Source: an uncultured Solimonas sp. (GTDB lineage: Bacteria > Pseudomonadota > Gammaproteobacteria > Nevskiales > Nevskiaceae). From it: a stretch of 33,947 bases of DNA. The stretch covers positions 1-33,947 of the forward strand of contig CAMLDZ010000025.1 in NCBI GenBank assembly GCA_946478985.1. The letters are read 5' to 3'. The position numbers and the translations under genes are program-made. Of the stretch, positions 24,990 to 32,729 are shown one piece after another. Position 1 is the first letter of the stretch. Each line of letters opens with the position of its first letter. The notes below the pieces were generated by a model. It made no database searches. It saw only the letters and a list, made by a program, of their open reading frames with translations, and had not been told where the DNA came from.

Positions 24990-25583
24990 TCAGTTGCCGC
25001 CGCGCGTCACGTCGGCGCTGCGCGAGATCGAGCCGCCGTTGGGGCCGCTCTTGTCGAGTTGCCGCGTCGCGGTGCCGGTGGCCGGGTCATAGCTGCCGCT
25101 GGCCTGCGTCGTCGCCGTGCCGGCCGGGCCGCTGACGCTGCGCGAGCGGCTGTAGCTGCCGTCGCCGTAGCTGCCCTGCGCGCTGCTGCTGTAGCTCTGG
25201 CCGTTGAAGCCGGTGGCGCTGCCGCTGTGCTGATAGGCGCCGTCGCCCCAGCTGGTGCTGCCGCTGCGCGTCTGCGTCTGGCCGGACGGCGTGGTGGTCG
25301 TCACCTCGTGATAGGCCTGGCCGGTCTCGCGGTCGTAGCCGCGCTCGGCGCTGCGCGAGCCGCCATTGGGGCCCTGCACCTCACGCGTCGCCGCGCGCTG
25401 GCCGTTGCCGGCCTGTACGTGCATGTCGCGTGTGGCCGTTTGCCCTTGCGGACCGCTGACATGGGCCGAACGCGTGCGCTCGCGCGCCTCCGAGGCCAGC
25501 GGTGCGACGAGCAGCGTCAGACCGAGGGCAGCGAGCATGAGCGTGGCGGAGCGACGAAGCGAAGGATGCTTGGACTGATTCAT
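24990..25583 (-). CDS. Secreted Ser/Gly/Thr-rich repeat protein
   Basis: A 197-residue protein with a signal peptide (hydrophobic 14-30, likely cleavage near ASEA) and a low-complexity mature part. The unit G-P-x-G-x-(S/T/A) with Arg following recurs: SGPQGQTATR, QGPNGGSRS, SGPAGTATT, SGPNGGSIS. Between them are Ser/Gly/Tyr-rich segments (GSTSWGDGAYQHSGSAT, GSYGDGSYSRS). There are almost no hydrophobic residues, so it should be disordered or fibrous and located in the periplasm or outside. I know no function. ATG 25581-25583 has a good AGGAG site. It lies between the secreted EF-hand protein and the membrane hydroxylase on the same strand, suggesting an envelope role. Confidence 0.78.
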   Translation of the reverse strand: MNQSKHPSLRRSATLMLAALGLTLLVAPLASEARERTRSAHVSGPQGQTATRDMHVQAGNGQRAATREVQGPNGGSRSAERGYDRETGQAYHEVTTTTPSGQTQTRSGSTSWGDGAYQHSGSATGFNGQSYSSSAQGSYGDGSYSRSRSVSGPAGTATTQASGSYDPATGTATRQLDKSGPNGGSISRSADVTRGGN

Positions 25584-25635
25584 GGTGAAACTCCTGGAAA
25601 AAGACGGAAAACGACTGGGGAAAAACGCCGAAGCT

Positions 25636-25965
25636 TCAGCGCTGGCGCCGGCTCATCAGCTGCGCGCGCAGTTCCGCGCGCGTCAGCTTGCCGTCGCCAT
25701 CGCCGTCGGCGGTGTTGAAGCGGGCGACGCGGGACTCGACAAACTCGGCCTCGCTGATCTGACCGTCGTGGTTGCGGTCCAGCTGCGCGAACTGCTGCTG
25801 CGCCGCGGCGCGCGCCTCGGCCTGGCTGATGGCGCCGTCACCGTCGCCATCGGCCAGCCGCAGCAGCTCGGGACCGTCCTGCGCCGCAGCCGGCAGCGCG
25901 ACCGCGCAGCCGAGCAGCAGCGCCAGCGCGGTGTAGCGGCCGAGGGGCTTGATACGGGGTTTCAT
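25636..25965 (-). CDS. Secreted EF-hand calcium-binding protein
   Basis: A 109-residue protein with a signal peptide (hydrophobic 12-27, cleavage near AAAQ) and three EF-hand-type loops: DGDGDGAISQAE (39-50), DRNHDGQISEAE (63-74) and DGDGDGKLTRAE (87-98). All have the expected acidic residues and the terminal Glu, so calcium binding in the periplasm is likely. I chose ATG 25963-25965, with AGGAGA upstream, because the open frame before it overlaps the divergent promoter region and lacks coding character. It faces the two-component regulator across 151 bases and is followed by the repeat protein. It may act as a calcium buffer or sensor; the possible link to the sensor kinase is inference. Confidence 0.88.
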   Translation of the reverse strand: MKPRIKPLGRYTALALLLGCAVALPAAAQDGPELLRLADGDGDGAISQAEARAAAQQQFAQLDRNHDGQISEAEFVESRVARFNTADGDGDGKLTRAELRAQLMSRRQR

Positions 25966-26116
25966 GAAAGTCTCCTGTGCGATCGGCACCCGATGTGCCG
26001 GTGTGCACAGCCTCCTCCGCGCAGCTTGCAGCGCCTTGTCCCTGCGGTATCGCGGTGTGACGGCTTGTAACCGCCAGCGCACGGCGGACGGCGCGGCGAT
26101 AAGCTCGGCAGCGCCG

Positions 26117-26845
26117 ATGAACCACAGCCCGCCCCCCGCCAGCCGCATCGTGATCGTCGAGGACGACCGCGAGATCGGCCCCCTGCTGCAGAGTTTCCTG
26201 CAGCGCGAGGGCTATGCCGCGCACTGGGTGCGCAGCGGCGGCGAGCTCGACGCGCAGCTGCAACGCGAGGCGGCCGACCTGCTGATCCTCGACCTGATGC
26301 TGCCCGGCGAGGACGGCCTGTCGATCTGCCGCCGCCTGCGTGCGCGCAGCACCGTGCCGATCCTCATGCTCACCGCCAAGACCGAGGACATCGACCGCAT
26401 CATCGGCCTGGAGCTCGGCGCCGACGACTATCTGGGCAAGCCCTTCAACCCGCGTGAGCTGCTGGCGCGGATTCGCGCGGTGCAGCGTCGCTGCGCAGTC
26501 ACCGTCGCCGAAGCCGGCGCCGCCCGCGAGCTGCTGGCCTTCGCCGGCTTTCGTTTCGATCTGCAGGCGCGCCGGCTGCTGCGCGACGACGGCAGCGAGA
26601 TCGAGCTGTCGGCCGGCGACTTCGATCTGCTCGCGGTATTCGTCCGCCACCCGCAGCGCGTGCTGTCACGCGACCAGCTGATGGACCTGACCAAGGGCCG
26701 CAGCTGGGAAGCTTTCGACCGCTCGATCGATGTCGCCGCCTCGCGGCTGCGCCGCAAGATCGAGCCGGACCCGCAGCATCCGGTGCTGATCAAGACGGTC
26801 CGCAACGGCGGCTACCTGTTCACCGCGGCGGTCGAGCGGCTCTGA
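26117..26845 (+). CDS. OmpR-family response regulator
   Basis: A 242-residue response regulator. The receiver domain carries the acidic pair Asp16/Asp17, phospho-acceptor Asp59 (LLILDLMLPGEDG), the LTAK block (85-88) and Lys108 (LGKPF). The C-terminal winged helix (about 140-240) has LSAGDFDLLAVFV, VLSRDQLMDLTKGR, FDRSIDVAASRLRRKIE and the closing GGYLFT. The start is ATG 26117; the frame stays open upstream but that part reads as non-coding promoter region and no strong ribosome site is visible. Its stop overlaps the kinase start (TGATG), giving tight coupling. It is divergent from the EF-hand gene, which it may regulate. Confidence 0.93.
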   Translation: MNHSPPPASRIVIVEDDREIGPLLQSFLQREGYAAHWVRSGGELDAQLQREAADLLILDLMLPGEDGLSICRRLRARSTVPILMLTAKTEDIDRIIGLELGADDYLGKPFNPRELLARIRAVQRRCAVTVAEAGAARELLAFAGFRFDLQARRLLRDDGSEIELSAGDFDLLAVFVRHPQRVLSRDQLMDLTKGRSWEAFDRSIDVAASRLRRKIEPDPQHPVLIKTVRNGGYLFTAAVERL

Positions 26846-28218
26846 TGCCGCGTCTCGGCCTGGCGCTGCGGCTCAGCGCGCTGATGGCGCTGGCGCTGGC
26901 GCTGATCGTTGCGACTTTCGGCGGCGCGCTCTATCTGCAACGGCTCGCCGACAGCGGTGAGGGCTGGCGACCACCGTTCCCGGCGCAGCTGACGGCGATC
27001 GTCGAACTGATCGAGACCACTGCGCCCGCCGAGTTGCCGCGGCTGCAGCAGGCGCTCGACACCCCCGGCCTGCGGCTGCGCGTGACACCCGGCCCCTGGC
27101 AGGATCGCCAGCCTGGCGTCGCGCTGCCACGGCTGGCCGCGATCACGCAGCGATACCTCGATACGCTCGGCGGGCGGCGCTTGCGGATGGAGATCGGCGG
27201 TCCCGGCAAGGGCCGGCTGGCGGCGCTGCTCGGCGCCGACGGCCTGCGCGCCGGCCGTCCGCTGGAGGTGCAGGTGGAATTGCGCGATGGTCGCGTGCTC
27301 GAACTCGAACTGCGCGCGCCGCTGCTCGGCCGGCTGATCGCGCGGCCGCTGGCACTGCTGGTGATGCTGCTGCTGGTGCTGATCGGCCTGATCTCGCTGT
27401 GGGGCCTGTGGCGGCAGATCCGCCCGCTGCAGGAGCTCGCCCGCGCCGTCGAGCGCTTCGGCAGCGGCGACGAGGCGCCGCTGCGCGAGACCGGCGCCGC
27501 CGAGGTCCGGCAGCTGATCGCCGCGTTCAACCGGCTTCGCGGTCGCATCGACGAGCTGCTGCAGGGACGCACGCGCATGCTCGCGGCGATCAGCCACGAT
27601 CTGGGCACCTATCTGACACGCCTGCGGTTGCGCATCGAGCAGCTCGACGACGAGGTGCAGCGCCAGCGCGCCGAGCAGGACATCGAGGCGATGCACCGTC
27701 TGCTGCGCGACACCCTCGCACTGGCGCGCACCGACAGCCCGGCCGTGACACTGCAGCCCGTCGATCTCGCCGCCCTCGCCGCCCGCGAGGTGCGCGCCTT
27801 TGCCGAGGCCGGCGCCAAGGCGGTGTTCACCGCCGCGCCGCCGCTGTGGATCGACGCCGACGCCACCGCACTGACGCGCGTGCTGAGCAACCTGATCGCC
27901 AACGCCCTGCGTTACGGCGGCAGCGCCGAGGTCTGGCTGGATCGCGAGCCCGGCTGGGCGCAGCTATGCGTGGCGGATCGCGGCCCCGGCATTCCGGCCG
28001 GCGAACGCGCCGCCGTGTTCGAGCCGTTCTATCGCCGCGACCGTTCGCGCAATCTCGACGACGGCGGTTGCGGCCTGGGCCTGGCGATCGTCGCCAGCAT
28101 CGTCCGCGGACACCGCGGCGAAGTCCTGCTCGAAGATCGTGAAGGCGGCGGGCTGTGCGTCCGTGTCCGCCTGCCGCTGTCAGCGCCGCCAAGGCCAGCG
28201 GATGCCGGCACGGCCTAG
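26845..28218 (+). CDS. HAMP-containing sensor histidine kinase
   Basis: A 457-residue membrane kinase. TM1 is 7-30, the periplasmic sensor 31-167, TM2 168-188, HAMP about 189-241, and the phospho-acceptor His251 lies in AISHDLGTYLTRL. The N box is NLIANALRYG, with G1 DRGPGIP, F box FEPFYRRD and G2 GLGLAIV. The H-box lacks the usual proline and arginine (HDLRTPLTRL in most), replaced by Tyr and Gly. The short periplasmic domain has no recognised fold. It pairs with the regulator upstream through a one-base overlap. The signal is unknown; the periplasmic EF-hand protein across the promoter hints at divalent cations. Confidence 0.93.
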   Translation: MPRLGLALRLSALMALALALIVATFGGALYLQRLADSGEGWRPPFPAQLTAIVELIETTAPAELPRLQQALDTPGLRLRVTPGPWQDRQPGVALPRLAAITQRYLDTLGGRRLRMEIGGPGKGRLAALLGADGLRAGRPLEVQVELRDGRVLELELRAPLLGRLIARPLALLVMLLLVLIGLISLWGLWRQIRPLQELARAVERFGSGDEAPLRETGAAEVRQLIAAFNRLRGRIDELLQGRTRMLAAISHDLGTYLTRLRLRIEQLDDEVQRQRAEQDIEAMHRLLRDTLALARTDSPAVTLQPVDLAALAAREVRAFAEAGAKAVFTAAPPLWIDADATALTRVLSNLIANALRYGGSAEVWLDREPGWAQLCVADRGPGIPAGERAAVFEPFYRRDRSRNLDDGGCGLGLAIVASIVRGHRGEVLLEDREGGGLCVRVRLPLSAPPRPADAGTA

Positions 28219-28282
28219 ACTGTCGCGGATTCCTACGCCATCCCCACACCGTTTCCACACGATTCCGACCCAGGAGCGCAAG

Positions 28283-29056
28283 GTGAACCAGCCACTGATC
28301 GGCACGAGCCGGCATGGACATCTGCTGCAGGTGCAGATGAATCGCGCCGACAAGCTCAATGCCTTGAACCGCGAGATGTATCAGGGGCTGGCCGACGCGC
28401 TCGACGCGGCCGCCGCAGATTCGCAGATCCGCGCGGTGCTGCTCAGCGGCGCCGACAAGGCCTTCTGCAGCGGCAATGACATCGCCGACTTCGTGAAGGG
28501 CGAGCCGGTGGGCCCGGAGCATCCGCTGCCGCGCTTCATGTACGGCATCGCCAACTTCCCGAAGCCGATCGTCGCCGCGGTGCGCGGTCCGGCCATCGGC
28601 ATCGGCGTGACGATGCTGCTGCACTGCGACCTGATCTACGCCGCCGAGTCGGCGCGCTTCCAGCTGCCGTTCGTCAACATCGGCATCTGCCCGGAGCTGG
28701 GCTCGACATGGATGCTGCCGGCGATGCTCGGCCATCCGCGTGCGGCGGAACTGCTGCTGCTCGGTGAGCGCTTCACTGCCGCGCAGGCGCGCGAGGCCGG
28801 CATCGTCAACGCCGTGCTGCCGGACAGCGAGCTGCTGGCCCACGCCGAAGCGCAGGCCAACAAGCTCGCCGCGCAGCCGCCCAACGCGCTGCGTACCAGC
28901 AAGGCCCTGCTCAAGCGCTGGACGCGCGAACAGATGCAGGGCGTGATCGCCGCCGAGATCAACAGCTTTGTGCCGCTGCTGAAGATGCCGGAAGCGCTCG
29001 AGGCGCTGGAAGCCTTCATGCAGAAGCGCAAGCCGGACTTCTCGAAGTTCAGCTGA
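28283..29056 (+). CDS. Enoyl-CoA hydratase/isomerase family protein
   Basis: A 257-residue crotonase. The oxyanion-hole blocks are AFCSGNDIADF (60-70) and RGPAIGIGVT (101-110). FVNIGICPELGS carries a Glu at 138, as in PaaG/enoyl-CoA isomerase-like members rather than classic hydratases. It acts on CoA thioesters in fatty-acid or ring-derived acid degradation. GTG 28283 has an AGGAG site 6 bases upstream; the longer frame before it overlaps the kinase gene and looks non-coding. It follows the kinase by 64 bases but is functionally unrelated, so it may be transcribed separately. Its substrate cannot be named. Confidence 0.9.
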   Translation: MNQPLIGTSRHGHLLQVQMNRADKLNALNREMYQGLADALDAAAADSQIRAVLLSGADKAFCSGNDIADFVKGEPVGPEHPLPRFMYGIANFPKPIVAAVRGPAIGIGVTMLLHCDLIYAAESARFQLPFVNIGICPELGSTWMLPAMLGHPRAAELLLLGERFTAAQAREAGIVNAVLPDSELLAHAEAQANKLAAQPPNALRTSKALLKRWTREQMQGVIAAEINSFVPLLKMPEALEALEAFMQKRKPDFSKFS

Positions 29057-29084
29057 AGTCTGCGCGGGTCTCCGGCGGCGATGC

Positions 29085-29215
29085 GCCCCTCACCCCAACC
29101 CTCTCCCCGCCCCGCGGGGAGAGGGAGTCTGAAGCCTTGATTTGATTCCGCCTCACACAGCGGCGGCGCTAATCTCCCTCTCCCCGCCTGCGGGGAGAGG
29201 GTTGGGGTGAGGGGC
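29085..29215. repeat. Large inverted repeat between convergent genes
   Basis: Perfect 26-bp arms (29085-29110 and 29190-29215; G/T-rich on one side, C/A-rich on the other) enclose a second inverted pair (29114-29127 and 29174-29187). Both pairs share a centre near 29150. Outer and inner arms are related (CTCTCCCCGC/GCGGGGAGAG), so the element is a nested REP/MITE-like hairpin. It occupies most of the 169 bases between the enoyl-CoA hydratase and the MFS gene ends. I recall the motif CCCTCACCCCAACCCTCTCCCC as a common dispersed repeat in proteobacteria. It could terminate both transcripts. Confidence 0.8.
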
Positions 29216-29225
29216 CCGCGCCCGC

Positions 29226-30452
29226 TCAATCCCGACCGCGCCTCAGATCCGGCAGCAGCGCCGTCAGCAGGCCCAGCAGCGGCAGGTACGCGCACAGCTG
29301 GTAGACGTATTCCACACCCCTGGCATCCGCCACCTGCCCCAGCGCGGCGGCGCCGATGCCGGCGATGCCGAACGCGAAGCCGAAGAACAAGCCGGACACC
29401 GCGCCGACCTTGCCCGGCACCAGCTCCTGTGCAAACACCAGGATCGCCGAGAATGCCGAGGCGAGCACGAAGCCGATCACGAACAGCAGCACCGCGGTCC
29501 ACGCCAGATTGACGTGCGGCAGCAGCAACGTGAACGGCGCGACGCCGAGGATCGACGCCCAGATCACGCGGCGGCGGCCGATGCGATCGCCGATCGGCCC
29601 GCCGAGCACCGTGCCGGCGGCCACCGCGAACAGGAACGCGAACAGATGCAGCTGCGCCTGCTGCACGCCGACGCCGAACTTGCTGATCAGATAGAACGTG
29701 TAGTAGCTGGTGATGCTGGTCATGTAGACATACTTCGAAATCAGCAGCGCCACCAGCACCGCCATCGCCTGCATCACCTTGGCGCGCGGCAGCGACGCGG
29801 CCTGCGGCGCACGCGGCCTGGCTCCGGCGGCGAGCTGCTGGCGCTGGAACCAGCCGCCGATCTGCCACAGCACGACGATCGCCACCAGCGCGGCAATGGT
29901 GAACCAGGCCACGCTGCGCTGGCCGTGCGGCAGGATGATCAGCGCCGCCAGCAGCGGGCCGGCGGCGCTGCCGGCATTGCCGCCGACCTGGAACAGCGAC
30001 TGCGCCAGACCATGCTGGCCGCCGGAGGCCATCCGCGCGATCCGCGACGACTCCGGATGGAAGATCGAAGAGCCGGTGCCGACCAGCGCCGCCGCCACCA
30101 GCAGCAGGCCAAAGCTCGGCGCATACGCCAGCAGCACCAGACCCGCCAGCGTGAAGCCCATGCCGACCGGCAGCGAGCGCGGCTGCGGACGGCGATCCGT
30201 GTAAAGACCGATCAGCGGCTGCAGCAGCGAGGCGGTGAGCTGGTAGACCAGCGTGATCAGGCCGATCTGCGCAAAGCTCAGCGCGAACGAGGCCTTGAGC
30301 AGCGGATAGATCGCCAGGATCAGCGACTGGATCATGTCGTTGAGGAAGTGCGAGAAGCTCAGCGCGCCGATGACGTCGTAGCGCGTGGTCTCGCGCAGGG
30401 CCGGCGCTGCCGCGCTCGTCGTGGGGTTCAGAGTGGACGTGGGGCTGGACAT
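29226..30452 (-). CDS. MFS exporter, fosmidomycin-resistance (Fsr)-like
   Basis: A 408-residue major-facilitator protein with about 12 membrane helices. SFSHFLNDMIQSLILAIYPLLK near the N-terminus, GLYTDRRPQP after helix 2, GTGSSIFHPESSRIA and GPIGDRIGRRRV match the Fsr group, which expels small drugs or metabolites with protons. The chosen start ATG 30450-30452 has no clear ribosome site, and the longer frame upstream is arginine-rich and overlaps the divergent regulator. The gap to the AraC gene is 101 bases, so that regulator probably controls it. The tail lies 11 bases from the inverted repeat. The substrate is unknown. Confidence 0.9.
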   Translation of the reverse strand: MSSPTSTLNPTTSAAAPALRETTRYDVIGALSFSHFLNDMIQSLILAIYPLLKASFALSFAQIGLITLVYQLTASLLQPLIGLYTDRRPQPRSLPVGMGFTLAGLVLLAYAPSFGLLLVAAALVGTGSSIFHPESSRIARMASGGQHGLAQSLFQVGGNAGSAAGPLLAALIILPHGQRSVAWFTIAALVAIVVLWQIGGWFQRQQLAAGARPRAPQAASLPRAKVMQAMAVLVALLISKYVYMTSITSYYTFYLISKFGVGVQQAQLHLFAFLFAVAAGTVLGGPIGDRIGRRRVIWASILGVAPFTLLLPHVNLAWTAVLLFVIGFVLASAFSAILVFAQELVPGKVGAVSGLFFGFAFGIAGIGAAALGQVADARGVEYVYQLCAYLPLLGLLTALLPDLRRGRD

Positions 30453-30553
30453 GGGAAGCAGGCATCGGCACCGCCGGAACTGGCGGGCCTCGTCTTGATG
30501 CGGCGCGCAGCGTAGTGGCTCAGGCGCTGACCGTCCTGCGAGAATGCGGCGCA

Positions 30554-31375
30554 ATGCTTCGCAAAACTGACAAAGTGCAGGACAAAGCCTTCGCCGGCCC
30601 CGCGACTGCCGACCCGCAGTCGCCGCACCACGCCTATGACCGCAGCGAGCTGCCGGTGATGGTGATGGATTGCAGCTACCCGTCCGGCCACATCACCGGC
30701 CTGCACGACCACCCCAACGCGCAGCTGCTGCACGCCGAGGCCGGCGTGATGGTGATCAGCACGCATGACGGCCTGTGGGTGGTGCCGCCGACGCGCGGCC
30801 TCTGGCTGCCGGCCGGCGTCGAGCATTCCGTGCGCATGGTCGGCCCGGTGCAGATGCTGACCGCCTTCATCCGCGCCGACGCCGCGCACGAACTGCCGGA
30901 ACGCTGCGCGGTGCTCGGCGTCACGCCGCTGCTGCGCGAACTCCTGCGCTCAGGCCTGGACGTGCGCCAACCGTACGGCGCCAACAGCCGCGAAGGCCGG
31001 CTGATGGCGCTGCTGATCGACGAACTGCGCACCGTGCCCAGCCTGCCGCTGCACCTGCCGCAGCCGAGCGATCCACTGCTGCGGCCGATCTGCGCCGCGC
31101 TGAGCGAAACGCCGGACGATCCGCGCACCGCCGCACAGTGGGCGCAGGCGATCGGCATCGACGTCCGCACCCTGCACCGCCGTTTCCTGCGCGCCACCAC
31201 CATGAGCTTCGCCCAATGGCGTCAGCAGGCGCGCCTGCTGGCCGCTCTCGAACAGCTCGCCGGCGGCGCCCGCGTGCTCGACGTGGCCTTGGCCGCCGGT
31301 TACGCCAGCCCCACCGCGTTCGCGACGATGTTCAAGCGGCAGTTCGGCATCAGCCCGAGCAGCTTCTTCGATTGA
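30554..31375 (+). CDS. AraC-family regulator with cupin sensor
   Basis: A 273-residue regulator. The N-terminal cupin (about 30-110) shows HITGLHDHPNAQLLHAEAGVM and RGLWLPAGVEHSVRM. The C-terminal HTH pair has PDDPRTAAQWAQAIGIDVRTLHRRF and ARVLDVALAAGYASPTAFATMFKRQFG. ATG 30554 is preferred; GTG 30515 is an alternative start that extends into the promoter region. It is divergent from the MFS exporter gene with about 100 bases between, a common arrangement for a regulator of its efflux partner. The inducer cannot be predicted. It ends 61 bases before the ClcA gene. Confidence 0.9.
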   Translation: MLRKTDKVQDKAFAGPATADPQSPHHAYDRSELPVMVMDCSYPSGHITGLHDHPNAQLLHAEAGVMVISTHDGLWVVPPTRGLWLPAGVEHSVRMVGPVQMLTAFIRADAAHELPERCAVLGVTPLLRELLRSGLDVRQPYGANSREGRLMALLIDELRTVPSLPLHLPQPSDPLLRPICAALSETPDDPRTAAQWAQAIGIDVRTLHRRFLRATTMSFAQWRQQARLLAALEQLAGGARVLDVALAAGYASPTAFATMFKRQFGISPSSFFD

Positions 31376-31436
31376 GCCCGCTGCTGTGCGTACCGATGGC
31401 GTGCGGCAAAGCGGCGGCGGTTGTTACCATCGGCCG

Positions 31437-32729
31437 ATGAATCACCCCTTGAAGGTGCACCTGCGCGGCCGGCGTCGCCTGCTGCGCGCCTGGCGGACGC
31501 GCGCCGTGTTCTGGTGCGGCGCCGTGCTCGTCGGCCTCGCCGCGGTGGGCTTCGCCAAGGCTTGCGAGTGGGCGATCACCCTGCATGCCGGCATCGCGCA
31601 GCGGTGGCCGTATCTGGTGCCCCTGTTGACGCCGGTCGCCCTGGTGCTGGTCGTCGGGCTCACCCGGCGTTTCGCGCCTGCGGCGCGCGGCAGCGGCATC
31701 CCGCAGGCCATCGCCGCTCTCGAATCCGACGATGCAGAACATCGCGGTGCCTTGCTGTCGCTGCGCGTCGCCGCCGCCAAGATGGTGCTGACGGTCATCG
31801 GTCTGCTGGGCGGCGCATCGGTCGGCCGCGAGGGCCCGACGGTACACATCGGTGCCGCGCTGATGCACATGCTGGGCCGCTTCATTGCGCTGCCGCACGC
31901 CTATCTGCGCCGCGGCCTGGTCTTGGCCGGCAGTGCGGCGGGCCTGGCGGCGGCCTTCAATACGCCGATCGCCGGCATCGTCTTCGCCATCGAGGAACTG
32001 GCGCGCTCGTTCGAGGAGCGCAGCACCGGCACGCTGATCACTGCCGTGATCCTCGCCGGCGTGGTCGCTGTCGGTCTGCAGGGCGATCACGCCTACTTCG
32101 GCGTCGCCAACGCGCAGTTGCCGGACTGGCGCGCCTGGCTGGCGGTGCCGGTCTGCGGCATCGTCGCAGGGCTGGCCGGCGGCCTGTTCGCGACGCTGCT
32201 GATCTCCGCCGGGCAATGGCTGAGCCCGCTGTTGGGCGAGCGCCCCCTGCGGACGGCGTTCGCGCTCGGCGTCGGCGTGGCCCTGATCGGCCTGCTGTCC
32301 GGCGGCGCCAGCTACGGCACCGGCTACGAGCAGGTACAGGCCCTGTTCGCCGGCGACGCGCCGGCGCAGCCGCTGTTCCCGCTGTTCAAGGCGCTCGCAA
32401 CCCTGGGTTCATACCTGAGCGGCATGCCGGGCGGGGTCTTCTCGCCGTCGCTCGCCACCGGCGCCGGCATCGGCGCCGATCTGGCACCGATGCTGCCGCA
32501 GGTACCGGCCGCCGCGATGATCGTGCTGGGCATGGTCGCCTACTTCACCGGCGTCACGCAGTCGCCCCTGACCGGGGCGGTGATCGTGATGGAGATGGTG
32601 GACGACCACGCCCTGATCCTGGCGCTGCTGGCCACTGCCTTCATCGCCGGCGGCAGTTCGCGCCTGGTCTGCCGCGAGCCGATCTACCGCGCCATGGCGG
32701 CAAACTTTCTTCCGCGGGGCCGCCCGTGA
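31437..32729 (+). CDS. clcA: ClcA-type H+/Cl- antiporter
   Basis: A 430-residue CLC-family membrane protein. The selectivity motifs are GSGIP (85-89), GREGP (130-134, gating Glu132) and GGVFSPS (332-338). Glu187 in AIEELARSF matches the proton-path glutamate of E. coli ClcA, so it should be an H+/Cl- exchanger rather than a channel. YFTGVTQSPLTGAVIVMEM near 395 is the conserved helix with the central tyrosine region. There is no CBS domain. The start ATG 31437 has no strong ribosome site. Its stop overlaps the GTG of the potassium channel gene, so the two are translationally coupled. Confidence 0.9.
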   Translation: MNHPLKVHLRGRRRLLRAWRTRAVFWCGAVLVGLAAVGFAKACEWAITLHAGIAQRWPYLVPLLTPVALVLVVGLTRRFAPAARGSGIPQAIAALESDDAEHRGALLSLRVAAAKMVLTVIGLLGGASVGREGPTVHIGAALMHMLGRFIALPHAYLRRGLVLAGSAAGLAAAFNTPIAGIVFAIEELARSFEERSTGTLITAVILAGVVAVGLQGDHAYFGVANAQLPDWRAWLAVPVCGIVAGLAGGLFATLLISAGQWLSPLLGERPLRTAFALGVGVALIGLLSGGASYGTGYEQVQALFAGDAPAQPLFPLFKALATLGSYLSGMPGGVFSPSLATGAGIGADLAPMLPQVPAAAMIVLGMVAYFTGVTQSPLTGAVIVMEMVDDHALILALLATAFIAGGSSRLVCREPIYRAMAANFLPRGRP

